The notes under the pieces: generated by a model
What the model was told of the DNA's origin: nothing
The model's database searches: none
Seen by the model: only the letters and a program-made list of their open reading frames with translations
Translations under genes and position numbers: made by a program
Assembly: GCA_942493365.1 (NCBI GenBank)
Contig: OW818697.1
Coordinates: 2,305,402-2,369,401, forward strand
Reading direction: 5' to 3'
DNA: 64,000 bases
Source: UBA8949 sp942493365
Lineage (GTDB): Bacteria; Bacillota; Clostridia; Saccharofermentanales; UBA5734
Part shown: positions 7,354 through 15,779 of the stretch, piece after piece
How the letters are laid out: every line of letters begins with the position of its first letter
Position numbering within the stretch: position 1 is the first letter of the stretch

Positions 7354-8637
7354 ATGAAAACAGCAGCAATTATAGCCGAATACAACCCCTTCCATCTGGG
7401 ACATGACTGGCAACTGCGGGAAATCCGCCGTCAGTTCGGCGCGGACTGCGCCGTCATAGCCGTGATGAGCGGCTCGATGACCCAGCGCGGCGAACCGGCC
7501 TTGCTCGACAAATGGACGCGCACTCGAACGGCGCTGGCCTGCGGTGTCGATCTCGTGATCGAGCTGCCCTTCGCATACGCGGCGGCCAGCGCTGAGCGAT
7601 TCGCCAGCGGCGGCGTCAGTCTCGTCCGGGCAACTGGACTCGATTGCCAGCTGGTTTTTGGCAGCGAAAGCGGCGATCTTGGGGCACTGCGGCAATTGGC
7701 CGCGCTATTGGCCGACGAAACACCGGCCTATCAGGACCTGCTGCACCGCTTTCTGGATGATGGTGCATCTTTTCCAGCCGCCCGCCAGCAAGCCGTCGCT
7801 GAACTCACCGGCGATCCGAAGCTGGCTGATTTACTGTCATCGGCCAACAACATCCTGGCCATCGAATACCTGAAAGCGCTGCACACGCCCGGAAGCGGTC
7901 GGATCACGCCGATCACTTGTCGTCGACAGGGGCAAGCTTACCTCGACAGCGTGTTGCCGGCAGCGGACGCTGGTTTCGCCAGCGCCTCGGCCATCCGTCG
8001 ACGGGTTGCCGACTATTGCGCACGCGGTGCACAGGATTTACCCGCCCTGGTCAGGGATTTGACGGCCATGATGCCGGCGTTTTCGGCTGCTCCCTTGCTG
8101 GAAAAACTGCAGTCCGGGCCTGGTCCGCTGTTTCTGGAAAGTCTGGCAGTGCCGGTGATTAGCCTGCTGCGCAGCCTGTCGCCTGACCAGCTCGATGCCA
8201 TCCCCGGCATGGGCGAAGGTCTGGGCCGTCGCCTGGCCGCGGCCGCCCGCCGTCCCGATGGTGAGGCTGGCGGCGGTCGCATAACCACCTTGTTGGCTGA
8301 TGCCGCGACCCGCCGTTTCCCGCAGACCCGCATTCAGCGTGCATTGCTGGCCATGCTGGCCGGCCTGCGGAGCGAAGACCTGGCGCTGTTTGACGCGGCG
8401 GGTGGTCCGCAGTATTTGCGTATCCTTGGCTTCAACAAAAGCGGTCGCCATCTGCTTAAAATCATGCGCCACAGTGCCACGTTGCCGATTCTGATGAAGG
8501 CGTCCGACAGCCTCGAGTTTAAGAATGCCGCTCTGAATCGCATGGCCGAGCTTGACAGCCTGTCCACCGATCTTTGGATGCTGGCGGCCGGTCAGCCCTG
8601 CGGGCGCGACTTTGACACCCCGGCCGTGATGCGTTAA
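7354..8637 (+). CDS. tmcAL: tRNA(Met) cytidine acetate ligase
   Basis: TmcAL (formerly YlbM) activates acetate with ATP and acetylates the wobble cytidine (ac4C34) of elongator tRNA-Met. The 427-residue product opens with the nucleotidyltransferase motif IIAEYNPFHLGHDWQL, where the HLGH is equivalent to the HxGH ATP site, followed by VMSGSMTQRGEPAL, DLVIELPFAYA around residue 70, and FGSESGD around residue 107. Length fits the family. There is no clear ribosome-binding site and the promoter abuts the start. The next gene, tyrS, follows 40 bp later, giving a small tRNA-function cluster. Its use of acetate fits an acetate-producing cell. Confidence 0.92.
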   Translation: MKTAAIIAEYNPFHLGHDWQLREIRRQFGADCAVIAVMSGSMTQRGEPALLDKWTRTRTALACGVDLVIELPFAYAAASAERFASGGVSLVRATGLDCQLVFGSESGDLGALRQLAALLADETPAYQDLLHRFLDDGASFPAARQQAVAELTGDPKLADLLSSANNILAIEYLKALHTPGSGRITPITCRRQGQAYLDSVLPAADAGFASASAIRRRVADYCARGAQDLPALVRDLTAMMPAFSAAPLLEKLQSGPGPLFLESLAVPVISLLRSLSPDQLDAIPGMGEGLGRRLAAAARRPDGEAGGGRITTLLADAATRRFPQTRIQRALLAMLAGLRSEDLALFDAAGGPQYLRILGFNKSGRHLLKIMRHSATLPILMKASDSLEFKNAALNRMAELDSLSTDLWMLAAGQPCGRDFDTPAVMR

Positions 8638-8677
8638 AATAATCAATTAATATGGAAACAGGAAGAGGTTGATTGAT

Positions 8678-9904
8678 ATGGCTGTCAATGTATTCGATAC
8701 GCTGGTTGAACGCGGTTATCTGGCTCAGGTCACCCACGAGAAGGAAGTCAAGGAACTCCTCGCCAAGCCCAGCGTCACCTTTTATATTGGCTTCGATCCG
8801 ACCGCTGACAGCCTGCACGTCGGCCATTTCGTCCAGATGATGGTCATGGCCCACCTGCAGAAGGCCGGCCATCGGCCGATCGCCGTGCTCGGCGGCGGCA
8901 CCGGCATGGTCGGCGATCCGTCCGGGCGCTCCGATCTGCGCAACGTCCTGACCGTCGAAAGCATCCAGGCCAACGTCGCCAAATTCCGCGACCAGATGAA
9001 GATCCTGCTGGACTTCAGCGAGGGCAAAGCCCTGATGGTCGACAACGCCGACTGGTTGCTGCCCTTGAATTACGTCGAATTTCTCCGCGACATCGGTTCG
9101 CAGTTTTCGGTCAACAAAATGCTGACCGCCGACTGTTACAAACAGCGGCTCGAGCAAGGCCTGACTTTTCTCGAGTTCAACTACATGCTGATGCAGGCCT
9201 ACGATTTTCTCGAGCTCTACCGCCGTTACAACTGCCAAATGCAACTGGGCGGCGACGACCAGTGGTCCAACATCCTGGCCGGCGTCGACCTGATCCGTCG
9301 CAAGGAGCAGGGTGCGGCTTTCGGCATGACCTTCAAGCTGCTGACCACCAGCGCCGGCACCAAGATGGGCAAGACCGCCAAGGGCGCCGTCTGGCTCGAC
9401 CCGAAAAAGACCACACCCTTCGAGTTTTATCAATACTGGCGCAACATCGACGACGCCGACGTCATCAACTGCATGAAAATGCTGACCTTCATCGGTATGG
9501 ACGAGGTCAATGAATACGCCAAGATGCAGGATTCGTCGATCAACGAAGCCAAAAAACGCCTGAGCTTTGAGGTCACCAAAATCATCCATGGCGAGGCCAA
9601 CGCTATCGCCGCCCGCCAGCAGTCCGAGGATCTCTTCGAAAACGCCGGCCGCTCGGACACCCTGGCACGCACGATAATCGACGCCGCTCAATTGGGCAGC
9701 CTGTCGCTGCTCGATCTGCTGCTCGAGGCCAAGCTGATCCCCTCCAAGGGCGAAGGCCGCCGCCTGATGCAGCAAAACGGCATTTATCTCAACGACCAGG
9801 TCATTACCGACTTCAACTACCTGCTGACGGCCACCGACTTCACCGACGGCGAGGCGATTGTCCGCAAGGGCAAGAAGATTTATCACGCGATTCAAATCAG
9901 GTGA
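8678..9904 (+). CDS. tyrS: Tyrosyl-tRNA synthetase
   Basis: This class I synthetase charges tRNA-Tyr. The 408-residue protein has the HIGH-type motif DSLHVGHFVQ around residue 46, the tyrosine-binding segment MLMQAYDFLELY near 175, QLGGDDQWSNI near 190, and the KMSKS-type loop as TKMGKTAKGAVWL near 230. A C-terminal S4 RNA-binding domain follows (IPSKGEGRRLMQQNGIYLN). The ATG at 8678 was chosen because GGAAGAGG lies nine bases upstream; a TTG at 8669 would add three residues with no room for a ribosome-binding site. No T-box leader is present between tmcAL and tyrS. Confidence 0.97.
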   Translation: MAVNVFDTLVERGYLAQVTHEKEVKELLAKPSVTFYIGFDPTADSLHVGHFVQMMVMAHLQKAGHRPIAVLGGGTGMVGDPSGRSDLRNVLTVESIQANVAKFRDQMKILLDFSEGKALMVDNADWLLPLNYVEFLRDIGSQFSVNKMLTADCYKQRLEQGLTFLEFNYMLMQAYDFLELYRRYNCQMQLGGDDQWSNILAGVDLIRRKEQGAAFGMTFKLLTTSAGTKMGKTAKGAVWLDPKKTTPFEFYQYWRNIDDADVINCMKMLTFIGMDEVNEYAKMQDSSINEAKKRLSFEVTKIIHGEANAIAARQQSEDLFENAGRSDTLARTIIDAAQLGSLSLLDLLLEAKLIPSKGEGRRLMQQNGIYLNDQVITDFNYLLTATDFTDGEAIVRKGKKIYHAIQIR

Positions 9905-9978
9905 AAGCTAAAAGCGAAAAACGAACAGTTGCGGAAGATTAATCCTTCATTGTTTAATATTGTTTTGGAGGTTTGGTT

Positions 9979-10364
9979 GTGAACCATATGGGAACCCAAA
10001 AACTCGAGACAAAGCGTTTGATTTTGCGGCCATTCAGGCTTGATGACGCAGAGGCGATGTTTCGGAACTGGTGCAGCGACTCGGAGGTCACGAAATTTCT
10101 GATGTGGCCGAGGCGCTGGCAGCGCTGATCGACTTTTTCTTCAACGAGGTCAAGGCCAATCGACTCGACTCCCGTCACGATCCCCGCAATCCGAATTCCG
10201 GCAAGGTCATGCTCAAGTGCGGCCTGCAATATGAGGGCACCGTCCGCCAAGGCGATTGGTGCAATCAAGGCGTTTGTGATTACGCGATGTATGGGATTTT
10301 GCGGGAGGACTATTTGAATTTAATGTGCGATATTTCATCTGCCAGCGCTGGCCGGCGGGGGTAA
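9979..10364 (+). pseudogene. GNAT (RimJ/RimL-type) acetyltransferase gene with an internal deletion
   Basis: A GTG at 9979 (or ATG at 9988) with a good GGAGG upstream opens a normal GNAT N terminus: LETKRLILRPFRLDDAEAM, then SEVTKFLMWP. That frame stops within about 10 codons. The rest resumes in another frame as EALAALIDFFFNEV, then HDPRNPNSGKVMLKCGLQYEGT and the usual ending YGILREDY. In intact relatives some 70-80 residues, including the acetyl-CoA loop, separate these blocks. Here they are missing at about 10105-10110, and the junction is out of frame. The gene is therefore dead. Its remnant end overlaps the tail of the convergent SWIM gene. Confidence 0.8.
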
Positions 10365-11863
10365 AGTTCGATCAGATGCTGGCAAATTGCTCGGGCATTT
10401 TCGCTGCCGCTAGCTTTGATCAGCAACTTGACCTTTCGGCAAACTGATTGGTATTCACGCCTGTTGCTGGCTGCCTCGGCTGTATTTAGGATGTCTTTTT
10501 CAAATACTTTGAAAACCTCATTCGCGCAAGCAGGAATCAGGTATTTGTAGTAATGATCAATCTCGCCAATGTTCCTTTGCACATATTCCAGCAGCAGCCC
10601 GAATTCCTGCTCTTCGATCAGGATGGGCAGGAAAATATTCGAGCGGCGAATTTGTTTCAACAGAGTTGGATAAACTGACTTCCATTGTTCGGCGGCGTAC
10701 GTTTCTTTGATCTGATGATAGTATTCAATTTCACCATCAATCAGCAGCATCGTCGCGAGGCGACGCTGATCTTCGACCTGGCCGGTTTGACAATAGATCC
10801 GATATTCATAAGTCCGCCACGTCTTGACACGACCTGGCAAATCTTGATCTTGCTTAAGACCTTTAACCACCAGATTAAGGGCTCGAATATAATCCTCGCA
10901 CTGAAGTGCCGCTTCAATCGCCATTTTCCGAAATTCTGAGAAGTGAATGTTTTCGTCCAGATATTTTTGCGCCTCGGATGCGGAGTCGAATTTGGCAATC
11001 AGTTTATATCTGATCAAATTGATCCGTTCCAAAGAATAGACATCGCGTCTCTGGCTGCTCATCGCCTCAGCTTCGAGCGAATTCAGCACGCTTTCCAGTT
11101 TTTGCCGCATTTCTGGTGTTTTAACCAGCCAATGGGCGCGATCGAGCAGGTCAAGGCGCATGTCGGTCCAGCCTTCAAAGCGCTCATTGGCAGCATCTTT
11201 GAGGATTTGCTCGAAGATTTTTCTGTTCTCCGTAATCGGCAATTGTCCCGTCGAAAACTGCCGCTCCAGCAGGTCGTAGCATTCGCTGATGATGTCGCCG
11301 AGGTTGCCGTCAGAATCGTCGGCTTTTTGAATCAGATCAACCATTTTATTCAGCACCAGCAAAGTCAAGCGCGCGGCCAGCACAAAGCGGCCGGATTCCA
11401 TCCAGTCAGTAATGTCTTCGATGACATCTTTGGCACCGCCAACGGCTTTACTGACATGCCAGTAGTCGACAAATCCGCTCCTGGTTGCGCCGCGAATCGA
11501 CAATTGAATCGTCTGCCTGGCCTCTTTGATGAGGGTCGCATCGTCGATCATGCGATTTTCCGCCGGGGATGGCGGACTCGAAATTGCTTGTGATAACTTC
11601 GCTTGACGAATGGCATAGAGGACCGCTGCCAAATGTTTGCAAAACGCCCCCGCCGTATAGGGACAGTCGCAGTTTGTATCGACAACGGAGCCGTTTTGAC
11701 CCAATTTCACTTCGACCGCATAAACATCGGTCCCGTCAACTCTCGCTTTGTACTTGGACGTGCCGATTAGTTTGAGTGAATCGACGCGACCCTCCTCGAA
11801 ATAGCGGCGTCCGCGTGCCAGAATCGCTGGATTGATTCCATTTTCGAAGTCGTTGATGTTCAT
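10310..11863 (-). CDS. SWIM zinc-finger protein
   Basis: The 517-residue product has an N-terminal SWIM zinc finger at about residues 45-85, seen as NCDCPYTAGAFCKHLAAVLY (the CxC...CxH ligands are intact). A GINPAILARGRRYFEEGRV segment, typical of this family, precedes it. The remaining ~400 residues are helix-rich and resemble repeat-type helical pairs; no catalytic motif was recognised. SWIM fingers bind DNA or proteins in partners of Rad51-type and SWI2/SNF2-type proteins, but the role of stand-alone bacterial versions is unknown. Its ribosome-binding site is weak (GAGG). Its stop lies inside the acetyltransferase remnant on the other strand. Confidence 0.8.
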   Translation of the reverse strand: MNINDFENGINPAILARGRRYFEEGRVDSLKLIGTSKYKARVDGTDVYAVEVKLGQNGSVVDTNCDCPYTAGAFCKHLAAVLYAIRQAKLSQAISSPPSPAENRMIDDATLIKEARQTIQLSIRGATRSGFVDYWHVSKAVGGAKDVIEDITDWMESGRFVLAARLTLLVLNKMVDLIQKADDSDGNLGDIISECYDLLERQFSTGQLPITENRKIFEQILKDAANERFEGWTDMRLDLLDRAHWLVKTPEMRQKLESVLNSLEAEAMSSQRRDVYSLERINLIRYKLIAKFDSASEAQKYLDENIHFSEFRKMAIEAALQCEDYIRALNLVVKGLKQDQDLPGRVKTWRTYEYRIYCQTGQVEDQRRLATMLLIDGEIEYYHQIKETYAAEQWKSVYPTLLKQIRRSNIFLPILIEEQEFGLLLEYVQRNIGEIDHYYKYLIPACANEVFKVFEKDILNTAEAASNRREYQSVCRKVKLLIKASGSENARAICQHLIELYPRRPALADEISHIKFK

Positions 11864-11876
11864 GTTCTTACGTCCT

Positions 11877-12025
11877 CAGCACTTTCTCGCTTGCGAAAAC
11901 ATTTTGTTGGCATAATTTCGAATATCAACGGGAGACAACATGTTATATTTCTCTTTAACAGATGAAAAATACTGGCCAATAATTTCCTTTGATGCAATAT
12001 TTCTTATTTGTTCAGCCCGGGGAAG
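11877..12025 (-). pseudogene. C-terminal remnant of an unidentified gene
   Basis: A minus-strand frame opens directly after a TAG, has no start codon at its head, and reads LPRAEQIRNIASKEIIGQYF, then SSVKEKYNMLSPVDIRNYAN, then KMFSQARKC before a TGA. The composition looks protein-coding and the piece lies downstream of an intact promoter and paired operator-like repeats. I read it as the tail of a gene that lost its front. The parent family was not recognised. Confidence 0.35.
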
Positions 12026-12054
12026 CTATTTGGATTAGTACTGTCTTCCAAATG

Positions 12055-12124
12055 CGATTATAATCGAATTGAATCGTGTTTTGCGGACAAATTCGATTAT
12101 ACTCGAATATGTCGATTGCGACAA
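12055..12124 (-). promoter_or_regulatory. Promoter with two operator-like repeats
   Basis: Two near-identical copies of CGATTATAnTCGAAT occur at 12055 and 12094, 39 bp apart. The first contains the perfect palindrome CGATTATAATCG, and the second sits inside ATTCGA-N6-TCGAAT. A minus-strand promoter reads TTGTCG (12124-12119), 17 bp, TATAAT (12101-12096), with the -10 box inside the second repeat. This is the expected layout for a repressor site. Together with the remnant at 11877-12025 it accounts for the gene-free stretch 11864-12178. Confidence 0.5.
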
Positions 12125-12126
12125 AA

Positions 12127-12156
12127 CAAAAAAGAGCCCCGGAAATCCGGAGCTCT
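12127..12156 (-). terminator. Intrinsic terminator of rpsT
   Basis: On the minus strand GAGCTCCGG-ATTT-CCGGGGCTC (12155-12134) forms a strong GC-rich hairpin followed by a run of T residues. It lies 23 bp after the rpsT stop. Confidence 0.85.
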
Positions 12157-12178
12157 CGTCATTTCAGGTCGTCGCAAA

Positions 12179-12439
12179 TTACTTCGCGGTCTTGACAGCT
12201 TTGGCCAATTGGGATTGCTTGCGGGCCACATTGTTCTTGTGCAGATAACCCTTGGCAGCGGCCTTGTCGAGTGTTGACTGCGTCTCACGAACCATATCGG
12301 CAGCATTTTCCGTTGAAGCAGCCACGGCAGACCGTGTCTTTTTCAGGGAAGTGCGGATTTCGCTCTTCTTGATTTTGTTGGCAGCGGTCTTTTTCTCAGT
12401 GACTGAGACACGCTTGATCGCTGATTTGATATTCGGCAT
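12179..12439 (-). CDS. rpsT: 30S ribosomal protein S20
   Basis: S20 is a helical protein that binds 16S rRNA early in small-subunit assembly. The 86-residue, lysine-rich product begins MPNIKSAIKRV and contains the family pattern KKTRSAV and the C-terminal GYLHKNNVARKQSQLAKAVK. Length is typical. It has a GGAGGTG ribosome-binding site, its own promoter (TTGCCA-17-TAAAAT) and a strong terminator, so it is a single-gene unit as in most Firmicutes. Confidence 0.97.
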   Translation of the reverse strand: MPNIKSAIKRVSVTEKKTAANKIKKSEIRTSLKKTRSAVAASTENAADMVRETQSTLDKAAAKGYLHKNNVARKQSQLAKAVKTAK

Positions 12440-12489
12440 GATTTTTCACCTCCGGCCTGGTTTCCTGTCAGAAATTTTGACACTCAGGT

Positions 12490-12518
12490 ATTTTATCACG
12501 GAAAATGGCCGGTGGCAA
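12490..12518 (-). promoter_or_regulatory. Promoter of rpsT
   Basis: On the minus strand TTGCCA (12518-12513), a 17-bp spacer and TAAAAT (12495-12490) preceded by TGTGA, an extended -10 element. It lies about 50 bp before the rpsT start. Confidence 0.65.
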
Positions 12519-12601
12519 GTGGCAATCCTAGCTATCTTGGTCCAGACGTGTTATGATTGGTGTAAGTTGAAATTTTTACAACATTGGAGGTATTCATCAA
12601 C

Positions 12602-14695
12602 ATGCCCTATAATCCAAACCGAAACAAGAATCGGTTAGCACCGCGGCGCAATCCGGGTGCTGATAATGTCGTTTCCGGCGACAATAATATTCCCGCGGCA
12701 TCTGCAGACAGCTTGTCTGCCGTCGTCAGAAAGCCACAGCCCAAACCAGTGGCCGGTCAGCCGCCCCGCCCCGCACACCGCCGGCCACCGGTCACCCCGA
12801 CCGCGCCGGTGCGCAAAGTCACCGTCGGTCAGCAAGGACAGCCGACCACCAAAACGCCGGCGCGGCCAAACCAGCCCCGGCGTCCAGGACCCGGCAGGCC
12901 CCCGCTCCACGAGCCGCGTCCCACGGCCGCGACGCCGTCGCAAAATCAGCCGCAAACTCGAACAACGACCGGGCAGACCGGCTCCAGCCAACGCCGCAAA
13001 CAGGCGCCGGGACGCCCGGCTTCCCACACACCGGCCAACATGCTCAAGATCATTCCGCTGGGCGGCATGCGCGAGATCGGCAAAAATCTGACGGTTTACG
13101 AGTATGGTAACGACATGATCGTCGTCGATTGCGGCATTGCCTTCCCCGAGGAAGATATGCCGGGTATCGATGTCGTCATCCCTGACTTTTCCTATCTCAT
13201 CCAGAACAAGCATAAACTGCGTGGCATCTTCCTGACCCATGGTCACGAGGATCACATTGGCGCGCTACCCTGGCTGTGCAAAGACGTCAAAGTACCGATC
13301 TTCGGCAACCGCCTGACGCTCGAGCTGACCCGACTCAAGCTGGAGGACCGCGGCACCGGCGTCAGTGGCGTGACGCTGCACCCGATCAAGGACGGCGTGG
13401 TCATTCCGGCCGGCCAGTTCAGCGTCGAATTTATTCATGTCAATCACAGCATTGCCGATGCCAACGCGCTGGCCATTACCACGCCGGCCGGTGTTATCTT
13501 CCATTCCGGCGACTTCAAAGTCGATTACACGCCGATCAACGGCGGGCCGATCGATCTGGCCCGCATAGCCGCCATCGGCTCCCAGGGCGTGCTGGCGCTG
13601 GTCTGCGAAAGCACCAACATCGAGCGTTCCGGCCATTCGTCGTCCGAACGCAAGGTCGGCGAGACCTTTGCCGATCTCTTCGGCAAGGCCACCGGCCGCA
13701 TCATGGTCGCGACCTTCTCGTCCAACGTTTACCGGCTGCAGCAGATTTTCACGGCAGCCGAGAAATTCAACCGCAAGGTCGCCCTGGTTGGCCGCAGCAT
13801 GCTCAACGTCTTCAATGCCGCCAGTTCGCTGGGCTACATGGCTATGCGGCCGGACACCCTGATCGACATCAACCAGATCGACCGCTATGACGCTGAGGAA
13901 ATCGTCATCATCACCACGGGCAGCCAGGGTGAGCCGATGTCGGCACTGACCCGCATGGCCTTCTCCGAGCACAAGCGCGTAGAGATTGTGCCCGGCGACA
14001 CGGTTATCATTTCCGCCAGCCCGATCCCCGGCAATGAAAAGCCCATCTACCGCGTCATCAACGAGCTTTTCAAACGCGGTGCGCACGTCATTTACGAGTC
14101 GCTGGCTGAAATCCACGTTTCCGGCCACGCCTACGTTGAGGAGCTCAAGTTGCTGCACAGCCTGGTCCGCCCCAAATACTTTATCCCCGGCCACGGCGAA
14201 TACCGCCACCTCTATCGCCATGCGGAAATGGCCAATTCGATGGGCGTGCCGTGGGAGAATATCTTCCTGCTCAACAACGGTGATATTTTCGAGTATCAGA
14301 ATGGTCAGGCTCGCATCGGCGGTTTTGTCCCGGCGTCCGGCGTGCTGGTCGATGGCTCAGGCATGGTCGACATCAACAACCCGGTTCTGCAGGATCGCCG
14401 GCTGCTGTCCGAAGACGGTGTGGTGGCGATTTTCCTGTCCGTGGATTCGGTCACCGGCGAACTGCGCGACGAGCCCGATATCCAGGCGCGTGGCTTCATC
14501 TACGAGAGCGAGACCGATCGCATTATCCAGGAATGTCGCAAAAGAATCGGGCAATTCGCCCGCAAGGCCAATGGCGGCAACAAGCCGCTGGCGGAAATGA
14601 TCGAATCCGGCGCTCTGCGTGATCTGCTGCGTGATCTGCTCTTCGAACGAACCAAGCGTCATCCGATTATATTGATTTCAGTTATTCAGGTTTGA
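12602..14695 (+). CDS. rnj: Ribonuclease J with a long proline-rich N-terminal extension
   Basis: RNase J is a metallo-beta-lactamase/beta-CASP enzyme with 5' exonuclease and endonuclease activity in mRNA decay and rRNA maturation. The catalytic core starts near residue 148 (MLKIIPLGGMREIGKNLTVY) and shows the zinc motif LTHGHEDHIGALPWL, then VNHSIADA, FHSGDFK, and the beta-CASP HVSGHAYVEELK and PGHGEYRHLY. At 697 residues it is about 140 longer than typical because of an N-terminal segment rich in Pro, Arg, Gln and Thr, probably disordered. GGAGG lies just upstream of the ATG at 12602. Its 3' end overlaps the convergent GGDEF gene by 14 bp. Confidence 0.95.
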   Translation: MPYNPNRNKNRLAPRRNPGADNVVSGDNNIPAASADSLSAVVRKPQPKPVAGQPPRPAHRRPPVTPTAPVRKVTVGQQGQPTTKTPARPNQPRRPGPGRPPLHEPRPTAATPSQNQPQTRTTTGQTGSSQRRKQAPGRPASHTPANMLKIIPLGGMREIGKNLTVYEYGNDMIVVDCGIAFPEEDMPGIDVVIPDFSYLIQNKHKLRGIFLTHGHEDHIGALPWLCKDVKVPIFGNRLTLELTRLKLEDRGTGVSGVTLHPIKDGVVIPAGQFSVEFIHVNHSIADANALAITTPAGVIFHSGDFKVDYTPINGGPIDLARIAAIGSQGVLALVCESTNIERSGHSSSERKVGETFADLFGKATGRIMVATFSSNVYRLQQIFTAAEKFNRKVALVGRSMLNVFNAASSLGYMAMRPDTLIDINQIDRYDAEEIVIITTGSQGEPMSALTRMAFSEHKRVEIVPGDTVIISASPIPGNEKPIYRVINELFKRGAHVIYESLAEIHVSGHAYVEELKLLHSLVRPKYFIPGHGEYRHLYRHAEMANSMGVPWENIFLLNNGDIFEYQNGQARIGGFVPASGVLVDGSGMVDINNPVLQDRRLLSEDGVVAIFLSVDSVTGELRDEPDIQARGFIYESETDRIIQECRKRIGQFARKANGGNKPLAEMIESGALRDLLRDLLFERTKRHPIILISVIQV

Positions 14696-15629
14696 TTGAA
14701 TCCTTGCGGCGGTCCTTGACGTAAACGCTGCCAGTCTTTGACTTGGCCAGCTTCTTGAGTTCCGCCGCAACTTCCGCGACCTCAACGTGAGTCTCATAGG
14801 CGCGCTGTTCGTTGGTGATCACGGCGATGGAAATGGTCATGATCGGATACTCTGTCCGCTCACCGCGCCGGCTGTAAGTATAAATGCAGCCGTTTTCGAG
14901 GTCGTCTGCATTGTATATGGTTCGAATTCGTTCGTCAAAACGGGCGATAACATTTTCACAGATCGCGTCGACGTTGGCTGGCTTGGAGAGGACGAAAAAG
15001 TCGTCACCGCCGATGTGTCCGACAAAATCACCCGCTGCGCCAAAGTCGGAAACCTGATCATTGATGATGTCCGCCGTCATCTTGATGGCGATGTCACCTT
15101 GGGCAAACCCATAGACATCGTTGTAGGCTTTGAAATTGTCCAGATCCAAATAAATCGCCGCGAAAGGATCGTTGCGTTCGAGCCGATGGTTGATCTCCCG
15201 TTGGATTTCCAAATTGCCCGGCAGGCCAGTCAAGGGGCTGGCATCGCGGTTGCGGTCGATCCTTCGCAGGGTGTTGACCACACGACTCAAGAGTTCACGG
15301 CTGTTGAAGGGCTTGATAATATAGTCATCAGCGCCCAGTTCGAGGCCGATCAGCTTATCTTCCTGACGGTCCTGCGAGGTCAGCATGATAATCGGCATGA
15401 GGTTGTTGCTTTCCGATTCGCGCAGAATACGGCAGACTTCAAAGCCGTCAACCTCCGGCATGACGACATCCAGCAGAACCATATCAGGTTTTTCTGTGCG
15501 CACCAAGCGAAGACCTTCCTCGCCGTTGGTCGCCCGGACAACCCGGTAACCTGCAGTTTCGAGAATGTCAGAAATGCATTTTGCGTAGAAGTCACTGTCA
15601 TCAATGATCAGGATTTTTTTCTGCAGCAT
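14682..15629 (-). CDS. Response regulator with a GGDEF (diguanylate cyclase) output domain
   Basis: Residues 1-125 are a receiver domain: KILIIDDSDFYAK (acidic pocket), VLLDVVMPEVDGFEV (phospho-accepting Asp), IIMLTSQD and the lysine of DDYIIKPF. Residues ~135-310 are a GGDEF domain: LTGLPGNLEIQREI, YLDLDNFKAYNDVYGFAQGD, and the active-site loop IGGDDFFVL, a GGDDF variant still compatible with cyclase activity. It should make c-di-GMP when phosphorylated by an unlinked sensor kinase; none is nearby. The last 14 bp overlap the end of rnj on the opposite strand. A two-way hairpin terminator lies between it and the corrinoid gene. Confidence 0.92.
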   Translation of the reverse strand: MLQKKILIIDDSDFYAKCISDILETAGYRVVRATNGEEGLRLVRTEKPDMVLLDVVMPEVDGFEVCRILRESESNNLMPIIMLTSQDRQEDKLIGLELGADDYIIKPFNSRELLSRVVNTLRRIDRNRDASPLTGLPGNLEIQREINHRLERNDPFAAIYLDLDNFKAYNDVYGFAQGDIAIKMTADIINDQVSDFGAAGDFVGHIGGDDFFVLSKPANVDAICENVIARFDERIRTIYNADDLENGCIYTYSRRGERTEYPIMTISIAVITNEQRAYETHVEVAEVAAELKKLAKSKTGSVYVKDRRKDSIKPE

Positions 15630-15713
15630 GCCTTAACCTCGTTATAAAACCGACAATATTATTATCGAACCTTTTCGTTAAACCATTATAACTTATTTGC
15701 AAGATTTTTACAC

Positions 15714-15748
15714 AAAAAAACGTCGACTTTTTCAACTCGACGTTTTTT
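15714..15748. terminator. Hairpin terminator between the corrinoid gene and the GGDEF gene
   Basis: ACGTCGA (15720-15726) and TCGACGT (15737-15743) form a 7-bp stem with a 10-base loop, flanked by an A-run on the left and a T-run on the right. It can work in either direction, and here it most likely ends the minus-strand corrinoid transcript. Confidence 0.75.
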
Positions 15749-15779
15749 GGTTTTTTTGGTGACTGTTTGCGAAGCTCGA

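Noticed and set aside
8638..8677. T-box leaders for tyrS, alaS and proS
   Set aside because: The upstream gaps are 40, about 40 after the promoter, and 19 bp, too short for a T-box, and no T-box sequence motif is seen.
8519..9895. Long open frame antisense to tyrS
   Set aside because: It is a shadow of a GC-rich, strongly biased gene; no ribosome-binding site and a composition unlike real proteins.
9915..9929. AACGAACAGTT shared by the tyrS 3' flank and the ispF 3' flank
   Set aside because: Only 11 bp in common in two places; too short to call a repeat family.
12008..12277. Plus-strand open frame over the rpsT region
   Set aside because: It overlaps rpsT and its terminator and has no homology or ribosome-binding site.
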